NCBI RefSeq assembly: GCF_001719125.1
Contig: NZ_CP017006.1
Span: 372,001 to 436,000, forward strand
Source of the DNA: Sulfolobus sp. A20
GTDB taxonomy: Archaea > Thermoproteota > Thermoprotei_A > Sulfolobales > Sulfolobaceae
Length of the DNA: 64,000 nt
Direction: 5' to 3'
Below, piece after piece: positions 33,559 through 41,681 of the stretch. Below the pieces are notes generated by a model, which had not been told where the DNA came from, ran no database searches, and saw only the letters and a list, made by a program, of their open reading frames with translations. A program made the position numbers and the translations under genes. The first letter of the stretch is position 1. The number at the start of each line of letters is the position of its first letter.

Positions 33559-33888
33559 ATGCCAAAAAAGAAACAATCTGACCCATACGTTTGCCCAAAC
33601 TGTGGTAATAGGGCTGAGAAGCCAGATAAGACGTGGCAATTGATATCTCCACTTCCAGATTCCTACGGAAGAATAACAATAACCGTAATGGGTTCATTTA
33701 CATGTAGTAATTGTGGTAATAAATGGAAAGCAGTAGTATCTAAGATTAAGGCTGGAGGTTCTTCCGTAGAAATTGAAGGGAAAAAAGGCGTAAAGAAAAT
33801 CGAGTCTAAGGATTCTAGCCAAAAAGAAGAAGAGGGAGAGGTAATAGAATTGGATTTAAGTGATCTTGATGAAGATGAAGAAGAGTGA
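33559..33888 (+). CDS. Zinc-ribbon protein with acidic tail
   Basis: Encodes 109 residues: a basic N-terminus (MPKKKQSD), a zinc ribbon made of CPNC near 12 and CSNC near 49, and a strongly acidic C-terminus (ELDLSDLDEDEEE). The layout is reminiscent of transcription-elongation-type small zinc proteins such as Elf1 or TFS, but the Cys spacing does not let me assign either. ATG 33559 was preferred over the adjacent TTG. It overlaps the signal peptidase gene by about 20 bp. Confidence 0.65.
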   Translation: MPKKKQSDPYVCPNCGNRAEKPDKTWQLISPLPDSYGRITITVMGSFTCSNCGNKWKAVVSKIKAGGSSVEIEGKKGVKKIESKDSSQKEEEGEVIELDLSDLDEDEEE

Positions 33889-34297
33889 TATTGCAATAAT
33901 TCTAATTATAGCCTTAATATACGTCATAATGTTCTCTAATATAGTCCAGAGTGCAAGCGTAGAAGGTGTCTCAATGTATCCTGTATTTCAAAATGGAGCG
34001 CTGACCTTCTATACTCAGCCTGTTAATGTACAAGTAGGAAATATTATAATATATAGATCACCATATTATAATAATTACGTAATTCACAGGGTAATAGGGA
34101 TAAATCAAGATAGTAATTATGTAACGCAAGGTGTAGATAAAATAACTAATCCTTTACCGGATAATAGAATAGGGTTAGAGCCAATAAATGGTATACCTCA
34201 TAACCTAGTTGTTGGAAAAGTTTTAGAAGTAGATAACGTAACATTTTCAATACCATATCTTGGATACATTTCAATATTGTTTTCCTCTATTATTTAA
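33869..34297 (+). CDS. Signal peptidase I, archaeal type
   Basis: Membrane-anchored peptidase that removes signal peptides. About 142 residues: an N-terminal transmembrane helix (IAIILIIALIYVIMFSNIV), the catalytic Ser in VEGVSMYPVF, and the His of YVIHRVIG that replaces the bacterial Lys in S26B enzymes. The start is ATG 33869 or 33875. Box E corresponds to the VTQGVDKITN region, whose Asp is the third catalytic residue in relatives. It follows the zinc-ribbon gene with overlap and converges on gcvPB. Confidence 0.88.
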   Translation: MKMKKSDIAIILIIALIYVIMFSNIVQSASVEGVSMYPVFQNGALTFYTQPVNVQVGNIIIYRSPYYNNYVIHRVIGINQDSNYVTQGVDKITNPLPDNRIGLEPINGIPHNLVVGKVLEVDNVTFSIPYLGYISILFSSII

Positions 34298-35816
34298 GTG
34301 AAGATATTTTGCCTAATTTTCTTAGCCTTAACACTCTATATGTAGGCGTTATACTAGTAGGATGATTAGCATATACTTGATCAAGTCTCTTTATTGAAGT
34401 ATTACTAGGGCTATCCATTACTGCTTTAGGATTAGTTTTAGCAATTTCCACAATCTTTTTCAAAACATCTGCAAATTGATCTAGTGTTTCCTTCGTTTCA
34501 GTCTCAGTAGGTTCTATCATTAACGACTCTTCAATGATAGGCGGGAAGTAAATGGTCGGGGCATAAAATCCATTATCTAATAGAGCCTTAGCAATGTCGT
34601 TTGCAGTTACGCCATATTTATCAGCTAACGGTTTCGCACTAAATACTACTTCGTGCTTTCTAGGTCTGTTGGGTGCAATTAACTCTAATTCTTTAACTTC
34701 CTTAAGTTTGGCTATTAAGTAGTTTGTAGCTAGTGTACTCATCTTACCTACAGCTTGAACTCCTTGAGGACCTAATCCTAAAATATAAGTATAACTTCTC
34801 GCTAGGTTCCCTACATTTCCGTAGAAAGTGGCTATTTTTCCTATGGTATTTTTTGGAATTTTACTCAAACTATATTTCCCATTTATTTTGTCTACTATCG
34901 GATACGGTAAATAATCTTTCAATTCACCTTTGGCACATATTACTCCAGCACCTGGACCTCCACCACCATGTGGTACAGCAAAGGTTTTATGAAGGTTTAA
35001 GTGTACTATATCAAACCCCATATCGCCTGGTCTGCTAATTCCTAATATTCCATTCAAATTGGCTCCATCGTAATATAGAATTGCATTCTCATTGTGAATC
35101 GTCTTGGATATCTCTAAAATATTCTCCTCAAACAATCCTAAAGTATTTGGATTAGTTAACATAAATCCTGCTGTTCTCTGATTTACTACTTCTCTTAGGA
35201 TATCTAAATCCACTAACCCCTCGCTATTAGACCTAACATAAATTACTTTATAACCAGCCATTGACGCACTAGCTGGATTAGTCCCATGAGCGGTATCAGC
35301 AACTAGAACTTCATCCTTATATGCTCTATTATTAACTTTATGATATTTCTTCATCATTAGGACACCGGCTAATTCTCCAGCTGACCCAGCAGGTACTTGA
35401 AGACTGCACTCGTCCATTCCAGTTATTTCAGCAAACCACTGCTGTAACTCATACATCATCTCTAGAATACCCTGCACGAAATCTTCATCTTCAAGTGGAT
35501 GATGACTTTCAGTTATCTTACTTGAAGCCTCCTCAATTTTCGGATTATATTTCATTGTACAAGATCCTAAAGGTACCATGCCGTTATCTACACCAAAGCT
35601 CATTTGAGAAAGTCTAACGTAATGCCTTATAACTTCTGGTTCAGATAATGAGGGCAGTTCTGGGGAGCTTTCACGTATCAAATTACGCGGAATTTCAATA
35701 TCTTTAACCAAGTTTCTTATTTCCTCATCCTTATTGATTAATACCCCCTGCCTCGTTTTTTCGTGCGGATTTATTTCAAATATTAATGGTTCGTCCCATT
35801 TAGCTTGTTTCCACAT
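34290..35816 (-). CDS. gcvPB: Glycine dehydrogenase (decarboxylating) subunit 2
   Basis: The C-terminal half of the P-protein in archaea and some bacteria. About 508 residues starting MWKQAKWDEPLIFE, with MVPLGSCTMKYNP near 78, TAHGTNPASASMAGYK near 187 and the PLP lysine in HLNLHKTFAVPHGGGGPGAG near 272. With subunit 1 it decarboxylates glycine and loads the aminomethyl group on GcvH. It overlaps gcvPA by 17 bp at the ATG used here (23 bp if the upstream TTG at 35822 is used). Confidence 0.95.
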   Translation of the reverse strand: MWKQAKWDEPLIFEINPHEKTRQGVLINKDEEIRNLVKDIEIPRNLIRESSPELPSLSEPEVIRHYVRLSQMSFGVDNGMVPLGSCTMKYNPKIEEASSKITESHHPLEDEDFVQGILEMMYELQQWFAEITGMDECSLQVPAGSAGELAGVLMMKKYHKVNNRAYKDEVLVADTAHGTNPASASMAGYKVIYVRSNSEGLVDLDILREVVNQRTAGFMLTNPNTLGLFEENILEISKTIHNENAILYYDGANLNGILGISRPGDMGFDIVHLNLHKTFAVPHGGGGPGAGVICAKGELKDYLPYPIVDKINGKYSLSKIPKNTIGKIATFYGNVGNLARSYTYILGLGPQGVQAVGKMSTLATNYLIAKLKEVKELELIAPNRPRKHEVVFSAKPLADKYGVTANDIAKALLDNGFYAPTIYFPPIIEESLMIEPTETETKETLDQFADVLKKIVEIAKTNPKAVMDSPSNTSIKRLDQVYANHPTSITPTYRVLRLRKLGKISSLK

Positions 35817-37164
35817 TTCCAATCGCCTCTGCTAAAACTGAAGCTAAAGTATCTATCGATTGCTTATTATGAACTTCTGTAAAACAGAATAACGCTGTGT
35901 TTTCGGATATTTTTAGCCCTCCTTGTATCTTATGACGTTTTAGCATCTCCTTAATTATATCATATTTCGTAGGAAATTTCAACACAAATTCTTCGAAGAA
36001 ATCAGACTTAAATGCTCTAGTTATTCCACTAATTTGAGTTAATTTTTTCATCGCGTAATGGCTCCTATAGTAAATTTCTTCTGCAAGTTCCCTTATTCCA
36101 TCCTTTCCCAATAGGCTGAGATATACAGCATTTGCTATAGCCATCAGTCCTTCATTGGTAGTTATATTTGACGTAGCTTTTTCCCTTTTTATAAACTGCT
36201 CTCTCGTCTGAAGAATTAGAGTGTACCCTCTATTTCCTTCTGAATCCCTAGTAATTCCAACTATTCTCCCAGGCATCTGCCTTACTAGGGAAGCATCCCA
36301 TCTTACTGCAAATATTCCCATAAGAGGTCCGCCGAAATTCATGGACAAACCTAGTTCTTGTCCATCCCCGACAGCTACATCAATATCGTATTGTCCAGGA
36401 GGTTTTATTAATCCTAACGATAATGGGTTTACACCCATTATGCTAATGGCTTTCTTATGTTTAGCAAGATCAACTATATGCTCAATATTTTCTTCAAAAA
36501 CACCAAAGAAATTAGGCTGCTGGACATAAACAGCAGTAACGTCATCATTAAACTTCTTCTCAAGATCATTTATATCAATTTCACCTTTCTGTCTATCATA
36601 TTTAACTTCAACTACCTTTAAGTCCTTACCTTGTATCCATGTGTTTAATACTTCCTTATGGAATGGATTGGAATTTTCTGGTACTAATACAGTTTTCTTA
36701 CCATTGACTCTATTTGCCATTAACACAGCTTCAGCTAACGCTGAACCCCAGTCATACATTGAAGAATTTACTACCTCCATTTCCAACAATTCAGCCATTA
36801 AGCTTTGATATTCAAATAACGCTTGTAGTAGTCCTTGTGATATTTCTGGTTGATAAGGAGTATATGCAGTATAAAATTCTGATCTACTAGTGATAAATTT
36901 AACTGCGTAAGGGACGTAATGTGGGCAGATTCCCCCACCTATAAATGGTGGGGCAGCTAAGTCAACGTTCCTATTAGCCTTTTTATTGATTTCTTCTAGT
37001 ATCTCATATTCCGATAATGGCTTACCTTTTCCAACGTTGAGTAGTCTTTTTAATTTAAGTTCCTCCGGGATGTCTCTGAATAACTCATCGATATTATTTA
37101 TTCCAATCTCCTTTAGCATATCTTCTACCGAACTTAAGTTTGGAAGCCAAGGATGCTTATCCAT
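35800..37164 (-). CDS. gcvPA: Glycine dehydrogenase (decarboxylating) subunit 1
   Basis: The N-terminal half of the P-protein, 454 residues when started at ATG 37164 (MDKHPWLPNLS), close to the usual length. Family segments are FIGGGICPHYVPYAVKFI near 78, YTPYQPEISQGLLQALFEYQ near 100 and GDGQELGLSMNFGGPLMGIF near 270. This start sits 26 bp from a minus-strand TATA (TATTATAAAA, 37188-37197), giving a leaderless mRNA. The longer frame would run through that promoter and into gcvT. Confidence 0.93.
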   Translation of the reverse strand: MDKHPWLPNLSSVEDMLKEIGINNIDELFRDIPEELKLKRLLNVGKGKPLSEYEILEEINKKANRNVDLAAPPFIGGGICPHYVPYAVKFITSRSEFYTAYTPYQPEISQGLLQALFEYQSLMAELLEMEVVNSSMYDWGSALAEAVLMANRVNGKKTVLVPENSNPFHKEVLNTWIQGKDLKVVEVKYDRQKGEIDINDLEKKFNDDVTAVYVQQPNFFGVFEENIEHIVDLAKHKKAISIMGVNPLSLGLIKPPGQYDIDVAVGDGQELGLSMNFGGPLMGIFAVRWDASLVRQMPGRIVGITRDSEGNRGYTLILQTREQFIKREKATSNITTNEGLMAIANAVYLSLLGKDGIRELAEEIYYRSHYAMKKLTQISGITRAFKSDFFEEFVLKFPTKYDIIKEMLKRHKIQGGLKISENTALFCFTEVHNKQSIDTLASVLAEAIGNVETS

Positions 37165-37202
37165 AAGTCTTAATACATTTTGAGACACTTTTATAATATA
37201 TG
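37164..37202. promoter_or_regulatory. Interleaved divergent gcvPA/gcvT promoters
   Basis: Start codons of two divergent leaderless genes lie only 35 bp apart. The plus-strand TATA for gcvT (TTAATACAT, about 37170-37178) lies next to the gcvPA start, and the minus-strand TATA for gcvPA (TATTATAAAA, 37188-37197) lies next to the gcvT start, each about 26 bp from its own ATG. The two preinitiation complexes should therefore compete or be mutually exclusive. Confidence 0.6.
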
Positions 37203-38240
37203 TTTGTTTCACCGCTTTATGACGTTGAGGAAAAGTTAGGGGCGAATTTCGGAGAGTTCGCCAACTGGGAAATGCCAATGAGTTTTACGAATTACATGGA
37301 AGAACATATGGCTGTGAGAAATAGTGTAGCGTTCTTCGACCTATCTCATATGGGCAGATTAAGAGTTAAAGGTGATCCTAAAGAATTTGATATGTTAATA
37401 GCTAAGGAGATAAATAATTCTAAGGATGGGAACATGATAGGACCTACTGCTTTTCTGAACGATAGAGGCGGATTTATTGATGATGTAATGGTCTACAAGG
37501 TGTCATCCAATGAATGGTTAATAGTTACTAACGCGATAAATAGAGAAAATGTGATAAAATGGATAAGAAATAACTCCAATTTAGACGTGGAAGATTTAAC
37601 GTTCAAGTACGTTATGATAGCTATTCAAGGTAGGAAATTTGAGGATGTTATAGGCAAGATTGATCTCATGCCCTTACAATTTAAATTGAATTCTAAGTTC
37701 TTGGATTATAATGTTTTTTTAATAAGCAGATCCGGTTGGACTGGAGAGAATGGAGTAGAAGTATGGGCAAGTGAAGAAGTCGGAAAACAAATAATCCTTT
37801 CATTATCGAAAACTGGTGTTAAGCCAGCTGGTCTGATAGCCAGGGATAGCTTAAGGCAAGAAATGGGCTTTGTCCTTTACGGTGAGGATATTGACGATAG
37901 GATAACTCCAGTTGAAGCTAGATACTGGGTTTTCTCGCTAAATAAAGATTTTGTAGGTAAACAAGCTATAATTCAGCGATTGGAATCCGGGGTAGATAGG
38001 TTTAGGATAGGATTTAAGATGAAGAAAGGAGAAAGATTTATTCCTAGACATCTATCTAAGATTTATTCTATGTCGAGGGAAATAGGGTACGTAACTAGTA
38101 GTACATTTTCCCCCTACTTAAATAGAGCTATAGGTATGGGCTATGTAGAATCTAAGTATTTCTTCCTAGGCTATAGTCTAACAGTTAACATAAGAGATAA
38201 ACAATATGATATAAAAGTTGACGAATTTCCATTTATTTAG
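37200..38240 (+). CDS. gcvT: Glycine cleavage system T protein (aminomethyltransferase)
   Basis: Transfers the methylene unit from GcvH-bound aminomethyl to tetrahydropterin and releases ammonia. The 346 residues start MFVSPLYDVEEKLGANFGEF, with the folate-binding WEMPMSF, FDLSHMGRLRVKG near 46, the catalytic-Asp region FIDDVMVYK near 96, and SRSGWTGENGVEVW near 175. It is divergent from gcvPA, with gcvH next on the same transcript. Confidence 0.95.
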   Translation: MFVSPLYDVEEKLGANFGEFANWEMPMSFTNYMEEHMAVRNSVAFFDLSHMGRLRVKGDPKEFDMLIAKEINNSKDGNMIGPTAFLNDRGGFIDDVMVYKVSSNEWLIVTNAINRENVIKWIRNNSNLDVEDLTFKYVMIAIQGRKFEDVIGKIDLMPLQFKLNSKFLDYNVFLISRSGWTGENGVEVWASEEVGKQIILSLSKTGVKPAGLIARDSLRQEMGFVLYGEDIDDRITPVEARYWVFSLNKDFVGKQAIIQRLESGVDRFRIGFKMKKGERFIPRHLSKIYSMSREIGYVTSSTFSPYLNRAIGMGYVESKYFFLGYSLTVNIRDKQYDIKVDEFPFI

Positions 38241-38254
38241 TAGGGTAGTTATTC

Positions 38255-38662
38255 ATGAGTGAAGTTAAGGTAGGTAGGTATATAGTTTTAAGGGATAGAT
38301 TTTATACCGAGACAGATGAATGGATAAAATTTGAAGATAGTATTGCAACGGTTGGCATAACGGATTATGCTCAAAAGAAGTTAAGGGATATTGTTGGCAT
38401 AGAGCTACCTCAAGTGAATAGGGAGGTTAATGCAGGAGATTCTGTAGGTGTTATAGAATCCGTGAAGGCATCAGCTGATATATATTCGCCATTAAGCGGT
38501 ATAATTGTAGAGGTTAATCAAAAATTAGTAGAGCATCCTGAGATTATAAATAAGGATCCCTATGGTGAGGGATGGATATTTAAGTTGAGAGTTTCTAGAG
38601 TCGAAGAAAAAGAAAAATTACTTAGTGCTGATAAATATATAGAGAAAATAAAGGGTGGTTAA
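38255..38662 (+). CDS. gcvH: Glycine cleavage system H protein
   Basis: Lipoyl-carrying shuttle of the glycine cleavage system. The 135 residues include [24 protein letters not shown] near 20 and the lipoylated Lys in [18 protein letters not shown] near 71. It is 14 bp after gcvT. The dihydrolipoamide dehydrogenase needed to complete the system is not in the window. Confidence 0.96.
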   Translation: MSEVKVGRYIVLRDRFYTETDEWIKFEDSIATVGITDYAQKKLRDIVGIELPQVNREVNAGDSVGVIESVKASADIYSPLSGIIVEVNQKLVEHPEIINKDPYGEGWIFKLRVSRVEEKEKLLSADKYIEKIKGG

Positions 38663-38664
38663 GT

Positions 38665-39411
38665 ATGCAAGAGAGTTTTGACATCAGAGAAAGGTACATC
38701 CCACAGTTGCAGAAACCTACCTACTTAATAGTAAGTTTGCCTGATGCTGGATTAGTAGGAAGTATAGCTGGGGAATTTCTTATTAGCCACCTTAATTTAA
38801 AGGAGTTCGGAGAAGTTTTCTCTCATAAATATCTACCACCAATATCACATATAATTAATGGTGTAGCAAAATCTCCATTACGTTTGTATCATTCAGATAA
38901 TTTCATTTTATTACATTCGTGGGTAGCAATTCCAGCTAATGGGTTATACCCCTTATCTCAACTCGTAACAGAATACGCAGAGAAATACGGTATAGGTACT
39001 ATAATATCAATGACAGGTGTACCAATCTCAAATAGGTTAGATTTAGACAAGCCAACTCCATATTGGATAGCTAATTCGGAAGAATTTGCCAAAGAGTTAG
39101 AGTCCTTAAACTTAATGAAAAAGTTTGAAGAAGGGTATATTTCTGGACCTTATGCACCGATATTACTAGAATCCAGTAAAAAGTCTATAAGAAATATTAT
39201 AATAGTAGTTGAATCATTTCTAGATCTACCGGACCCTGAAGCTTCTGCAATAGCAATTGATATTTTGTCTAAGATGGTGGGGTTTAAAGTAGATACTTCC
39301 TCTTTGCTTAAGGAAGCAGAAGAAATCAGAGGTAAAATAAAAGGGTTAATGCAACAGACGAGGCAAGAAATTCCTAATTATAGTGGACTAAGACCATACA
39401 CTTATGCGTGA
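38665..39411 (+). CDS. PAC2-family protein
   Basis: A 248-residue member of the PAC2 superfamily, which includes eukaryal proteasome assembly chaperones and archaeal PbaB-like proteins. Visible family features are the N-terminal strand YLIVSLPDAGLVGSIAGEFLISHL, then GIGTIISMTGVPI near 111 and the C-terminal LPDPEASAIAIDILSKMVG near 191. It follows gcvH by 2 bp, so it may be cotranscribed. A proteasome-related role is family-based inference. Confidence 0.82.
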   Translation: MQESFDIRERYIPQLQKPTYLIVSLPDAGLVGSIAGEFLISHLNLKEFGEVFSHKYLPPISHIINGVAKSPLRLYHSDNFILLHSWVAIPANGLYPLSQLVTEYAEKYGIGTIISMTGVPISNRLDLDKPTPYWIANSEEFAKELESLNLMKKFEEGYISGPYAPILLESSKKSIRNIIIVVESFLDLPDPEASAIAIDILSKMVGFKVDTSSLLKEAEEIRGKIKGLMQQTRQEIPNYSGLRPYTYA

Positions 39412-39417
39412 CCTTGC

Positions 39418-39783
39418 ATGCCAGCATATAAGGATTTATATGATCTTATTAGATCGATTGTGCAGAAGGAAATAAGTAAAGTAGAAAAAGAATTTGAGAG
39501 GATAGAAAAAGAGTTAAAGGAAGAGTTAGGGGAGTTTAGCTCCCCGTTATATACTGTTTACGAGAATGATGATTACTATTACTACTTAATCGACGTGCCA
39601 AATCTTGATTTATCTACTGTTTTCGTAAAGATTGAAAAAGGATACTTAAAAATAAAATGTAAGGATAAGCTGAACAAGAGCTACGCATTAAATATTCCTT
39701 TACCAGACGACGCTGATGCTGATACTCTCACCTTATCTAGAGCTAAGTGGTTATTAAGGATATCTTTGAAGCGTAAAAAATAA
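39418..39783 (+). CDS. Hsp20/CS-fold-like small protein
   Basis: Encodes 121 residues: a charged N-terminal helix (KEISKVEKEFERIEKELKEELG) followed by an alpha-crystallin-like beta sandwich (YYYYLIDVPNLDLSTVFVKIEKGYLKIKCKD, then NIPLPDDADADTLTLSRAKWLLRISL). That matches the A-x-x-x-N-G/V-L pattern of small heat-shock proteins only loosely. It follows the PAC2 gene by 6 bp. A chaperone role is plausible but not shown. Confidence 0.65.
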   Translation: MPAYKDLYDLIRSIVQKEISKVEKEFERIEKELKEELGEFSSPLYTVYENDDYYYYLIDVPNLDLSTVFVKIEKGYLKIKCKDKLNKSYALNIPLPDDADADTLTLSRAKWLLRISLKRKK

Positions 39784-39858
39784 CGTAAATGTCTTTTCTA
39801 AGTATTTGAAAGACTTTTATAAACAGTGTTTAAGTAATGTAATATAGAGGGGCTATTT

Positions 39859-40854
39859 TTGACTGCTGAGGAGAAAAAATCTAGGGAAATTGAGACTAGA
39901 AAAGTACAGAAATTAGGTTCATCTTCCTTATTCATTACTTTACCTAAAAAGTGGGTTAGTAAATGGAATATAAAGGCTGGTGATAAGGTTATTTTAGAGT
40001 CCTCTGATGATGGAAGTTTAAGATTAGTAGCTGAAAAAGCCAAGTCAAATATTAATAAAAAATATATTTCGATTGATTTAGATTTCTTAAAGCAATCAAT
40101 TTCTACCGTGATTCCGTGTTTATACTCTTTAGGTTATGATGAAATTTCCTTTGAAACTAAGAAAGAGTTTAATAAGAAGGACATAGAAGACGCTATGTTA
40201 ATATCGAAGCAACTAGTTGGTGCAGAAGTTACTGAAAGTTCAGAGAAGAGAATAAAAATAGAATGCCTTTTGGATACTGAAAAACTTGGCGTAGAATCAT
40301 TACTTAGGCGTATATTGAACATCATTTCTAAGAGAATAGATAGTCTGGTAAGTGTTATATCGGGTAATAGTAGTAACGTAAGTGATTTACTATCAAATGA
40401 TGACTTAAAGAAAATACATTTAATGCTATTGAGAAGAATAATAGGAAGCAAGTTCCAATCTAATAATGAATATTATAGAAATTCTTTCATATTAATAAAT
40501 GTACCATTGCTTATGAACGTCGATTACATAATTTCCCGCTTAATTATATCAGCTAGTAAAATAGATAATAAAGAGTTTGTTGAGCCTTTAAAGACAATAC
40601 TCAATAACATTAATGATGTATTAGATGAGATAATAATGAGTATTTTATTTCCCAGCGTAAAGAGAATATCAAATGGGTTTAATTTAATTGCTCAAATAAG
40701 ACAAACTTTATTTGAAATTAAAGATAATTTGCCACAATCATTTAGTTTGTATTTAGAAGATTTAGTGAATTTATTAGAAAATGCTCTCAACAACTCTATG
40801 TGTAGCATTTTCCTAGAGGATTTGCCTTGGATAGAAAAAGATTTAACAAGCTAA
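39859..40854 (+). CDS. AbrB-PhoU regulatory protein
   Basis: A 331-residue protein with an N-terminal SpoVT/AbrB-type DNA-binding swapped-hairpin (RKVQKLGSSSLFITLPKKWVSKWNIKAGDKVILE, residues 14-47) and a helical PhoU-like C-terminal region (about 130-331). The pair is known in archaea as putative phosphate-uptake regulators. The start is TTG 39859, with a TATA-like TTTATAAAC near 39815. No phosphate transporter is nearby. It ends 17 bp before sufC, so a link to Fe-S assembly is also possible. Confidence 0.8.
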   Translation: MTAEEKKSREIETRKVQKLGSSSLFITLPKKWVSKWNIKAGDKVILESSDDGSLRLVAEKAKSNINKKYISIDLDFLKQSISTVIPCLYSLGYDEISFETKKEFNKKDIEDAMLISKQLVGAEVTESSEKRIKIECLLDTEKLGVESLLRRILNIISKRIDSLVSVISGNSSNVSDLLSNDDLKKIHLMLLRRIIGSKFQSNNEYYRNSFILINVPLLMNVDYIISRLIISASKIDNKEFVEPLKTILNNINDVLDEIIMSILFPSVKRISNGFNLIAQIRQTLFEIKDNLPQSFSLYLEDLVNLLENALNNSMCSIFLEDLPWIEKDLTS

Positions 40855-40871
40855 AAAGAAAGAGACATACT

Positions 40872-41618
40872 ATGACTATTTTAAGAATTGAAGATCTACA
40901 TGTAGAAGTAGAAGGAAAAGAAATTCTTAGGGGCATTAATTTAGAAGTTAAGAGCGGAGAAGTTCATGCTTTAATGGGACCTAATGGAAGTGGAAAAACG
41001 TCATTGTCATTGGCTTTGATGGGACATCCTAAGTATAAGATTACTAAAGGTAGAATATTACTCGATGGTGAAGATATAACTAATTTGGAGACGAGCGAAA
41101 AAGCGAAAAAGGGTCTATTCTTAGCCTTCCAAAATCCTATAGAGATAGCAGGAGTCAGATTATCAACACTTTTAGTTACTGAATATAACAAGGTAGGCGG
41201 TACTAGTTCCTCAGCACTAGAGGTGATAAGCAAGATAAAATCCTTAAGTAAGGAAGTAGGACTAGCGGATTCCTTGTTAAATAGAGGAGTATTTGAAGGT
41301 TTTAGCGGAGGGGAGAAAAAGAGAGTAGAGATATTACAAATGTTGTTATTAAAGCCTAAAATAGCTATTTTAGATGAACCAGATTCAGGGGTTGATGTAG
41401 ACGGATTAAGAATTATTTCATATTTCATTAATAAACTGAAAGATGAGATAAATGTTGGCTATCTAATCATAACACATTATAGGAGAATATTAGACTACGT
41501 TAAAGCTGATAAGGTTCATGTATTATACAGGGGGAAAATTATAGCTGAGGGAGGAATGGAGTTAGCTAAATTGATAGATGAGAAAGGTTACGAAGCAATA
41601 ATTGAGAATAATTCATAG
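40872..41618 (+). CDS. sufC: Fe-S cluster assembly ATPase SufC
   Basis: ABC-type ATPase of the SufBCD scaffold. The 248 residues have Walker A MGPNGSGKTS near 36, the Q-loop FLAFQNP near 84, signature FSGGEKKRVEILQ near 143 and Walker B IAILDEPDSGVDVDG near 166. ATG 40872 was chosen over a longer frame starting inside the preceding gene because it gives the standard N-terminus MTILRIEDLHVEV. Confidence 0.96.
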   Translation: MTILRIEDLHVEVEGKEILRGINLEVKSGEVHALMGPNGSGKTSLSLALMGHPKYKITKGRILLDGEDITNLETSEKAKKGLFLAFQNPIEIAGVRLSTLLVTEYNKVGGTSSSALEVISKIKSLSKEVGLADSLLNRGVFEGFSGGEKKRVEILQMLLLKPKIAILDEPDSGVDVDGLRIISYFINKLKDEINVGYLIITHYRRILDYVKADKVHVLYRGKIIAEGGMELAKLIDEKGYEAIIENNS

Positions 41619-41629
41619 ATATTTTTTTA

Positions 41630-41671
41630 TTAAAGATAGACTTATATTTATCTTTAACAGAGTTAAAGATA
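41630..41671 (+). promoter_or_regulatory. sufB promoter with triple TTAAAGATA operator
   Basis: Three copies of a 9-bp element: TTAAAGATA (41630-41638), its inverted copy TATCTTTAA (41649-41657) and TTAAAGATA again (41663-41671). The last two form a perfect palindrome around a 5-bp spacer. A TATA-like CTTATATTTA (41641-41650) lies between the first pair, so a protein bound here would overlap the TATA box and start site of sufB. Confidence 0.6.
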
Positions 41672-41681
41672 GGTTATCAAA

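Noticed and set aside
36221-36529. Long opposite-strand frames over gcv, trp, suf and other genes
   Set aside because: They mirror real genes, are Ser/Leu/Pro-rich and have no domain content, so they were treated as shadows.
34290-38662. Glycine riboswitch controlling gcv genes
   Set aside because: Both divergent transcripts appear leaderless, so there is no leader RNA to hold a riboswitch.
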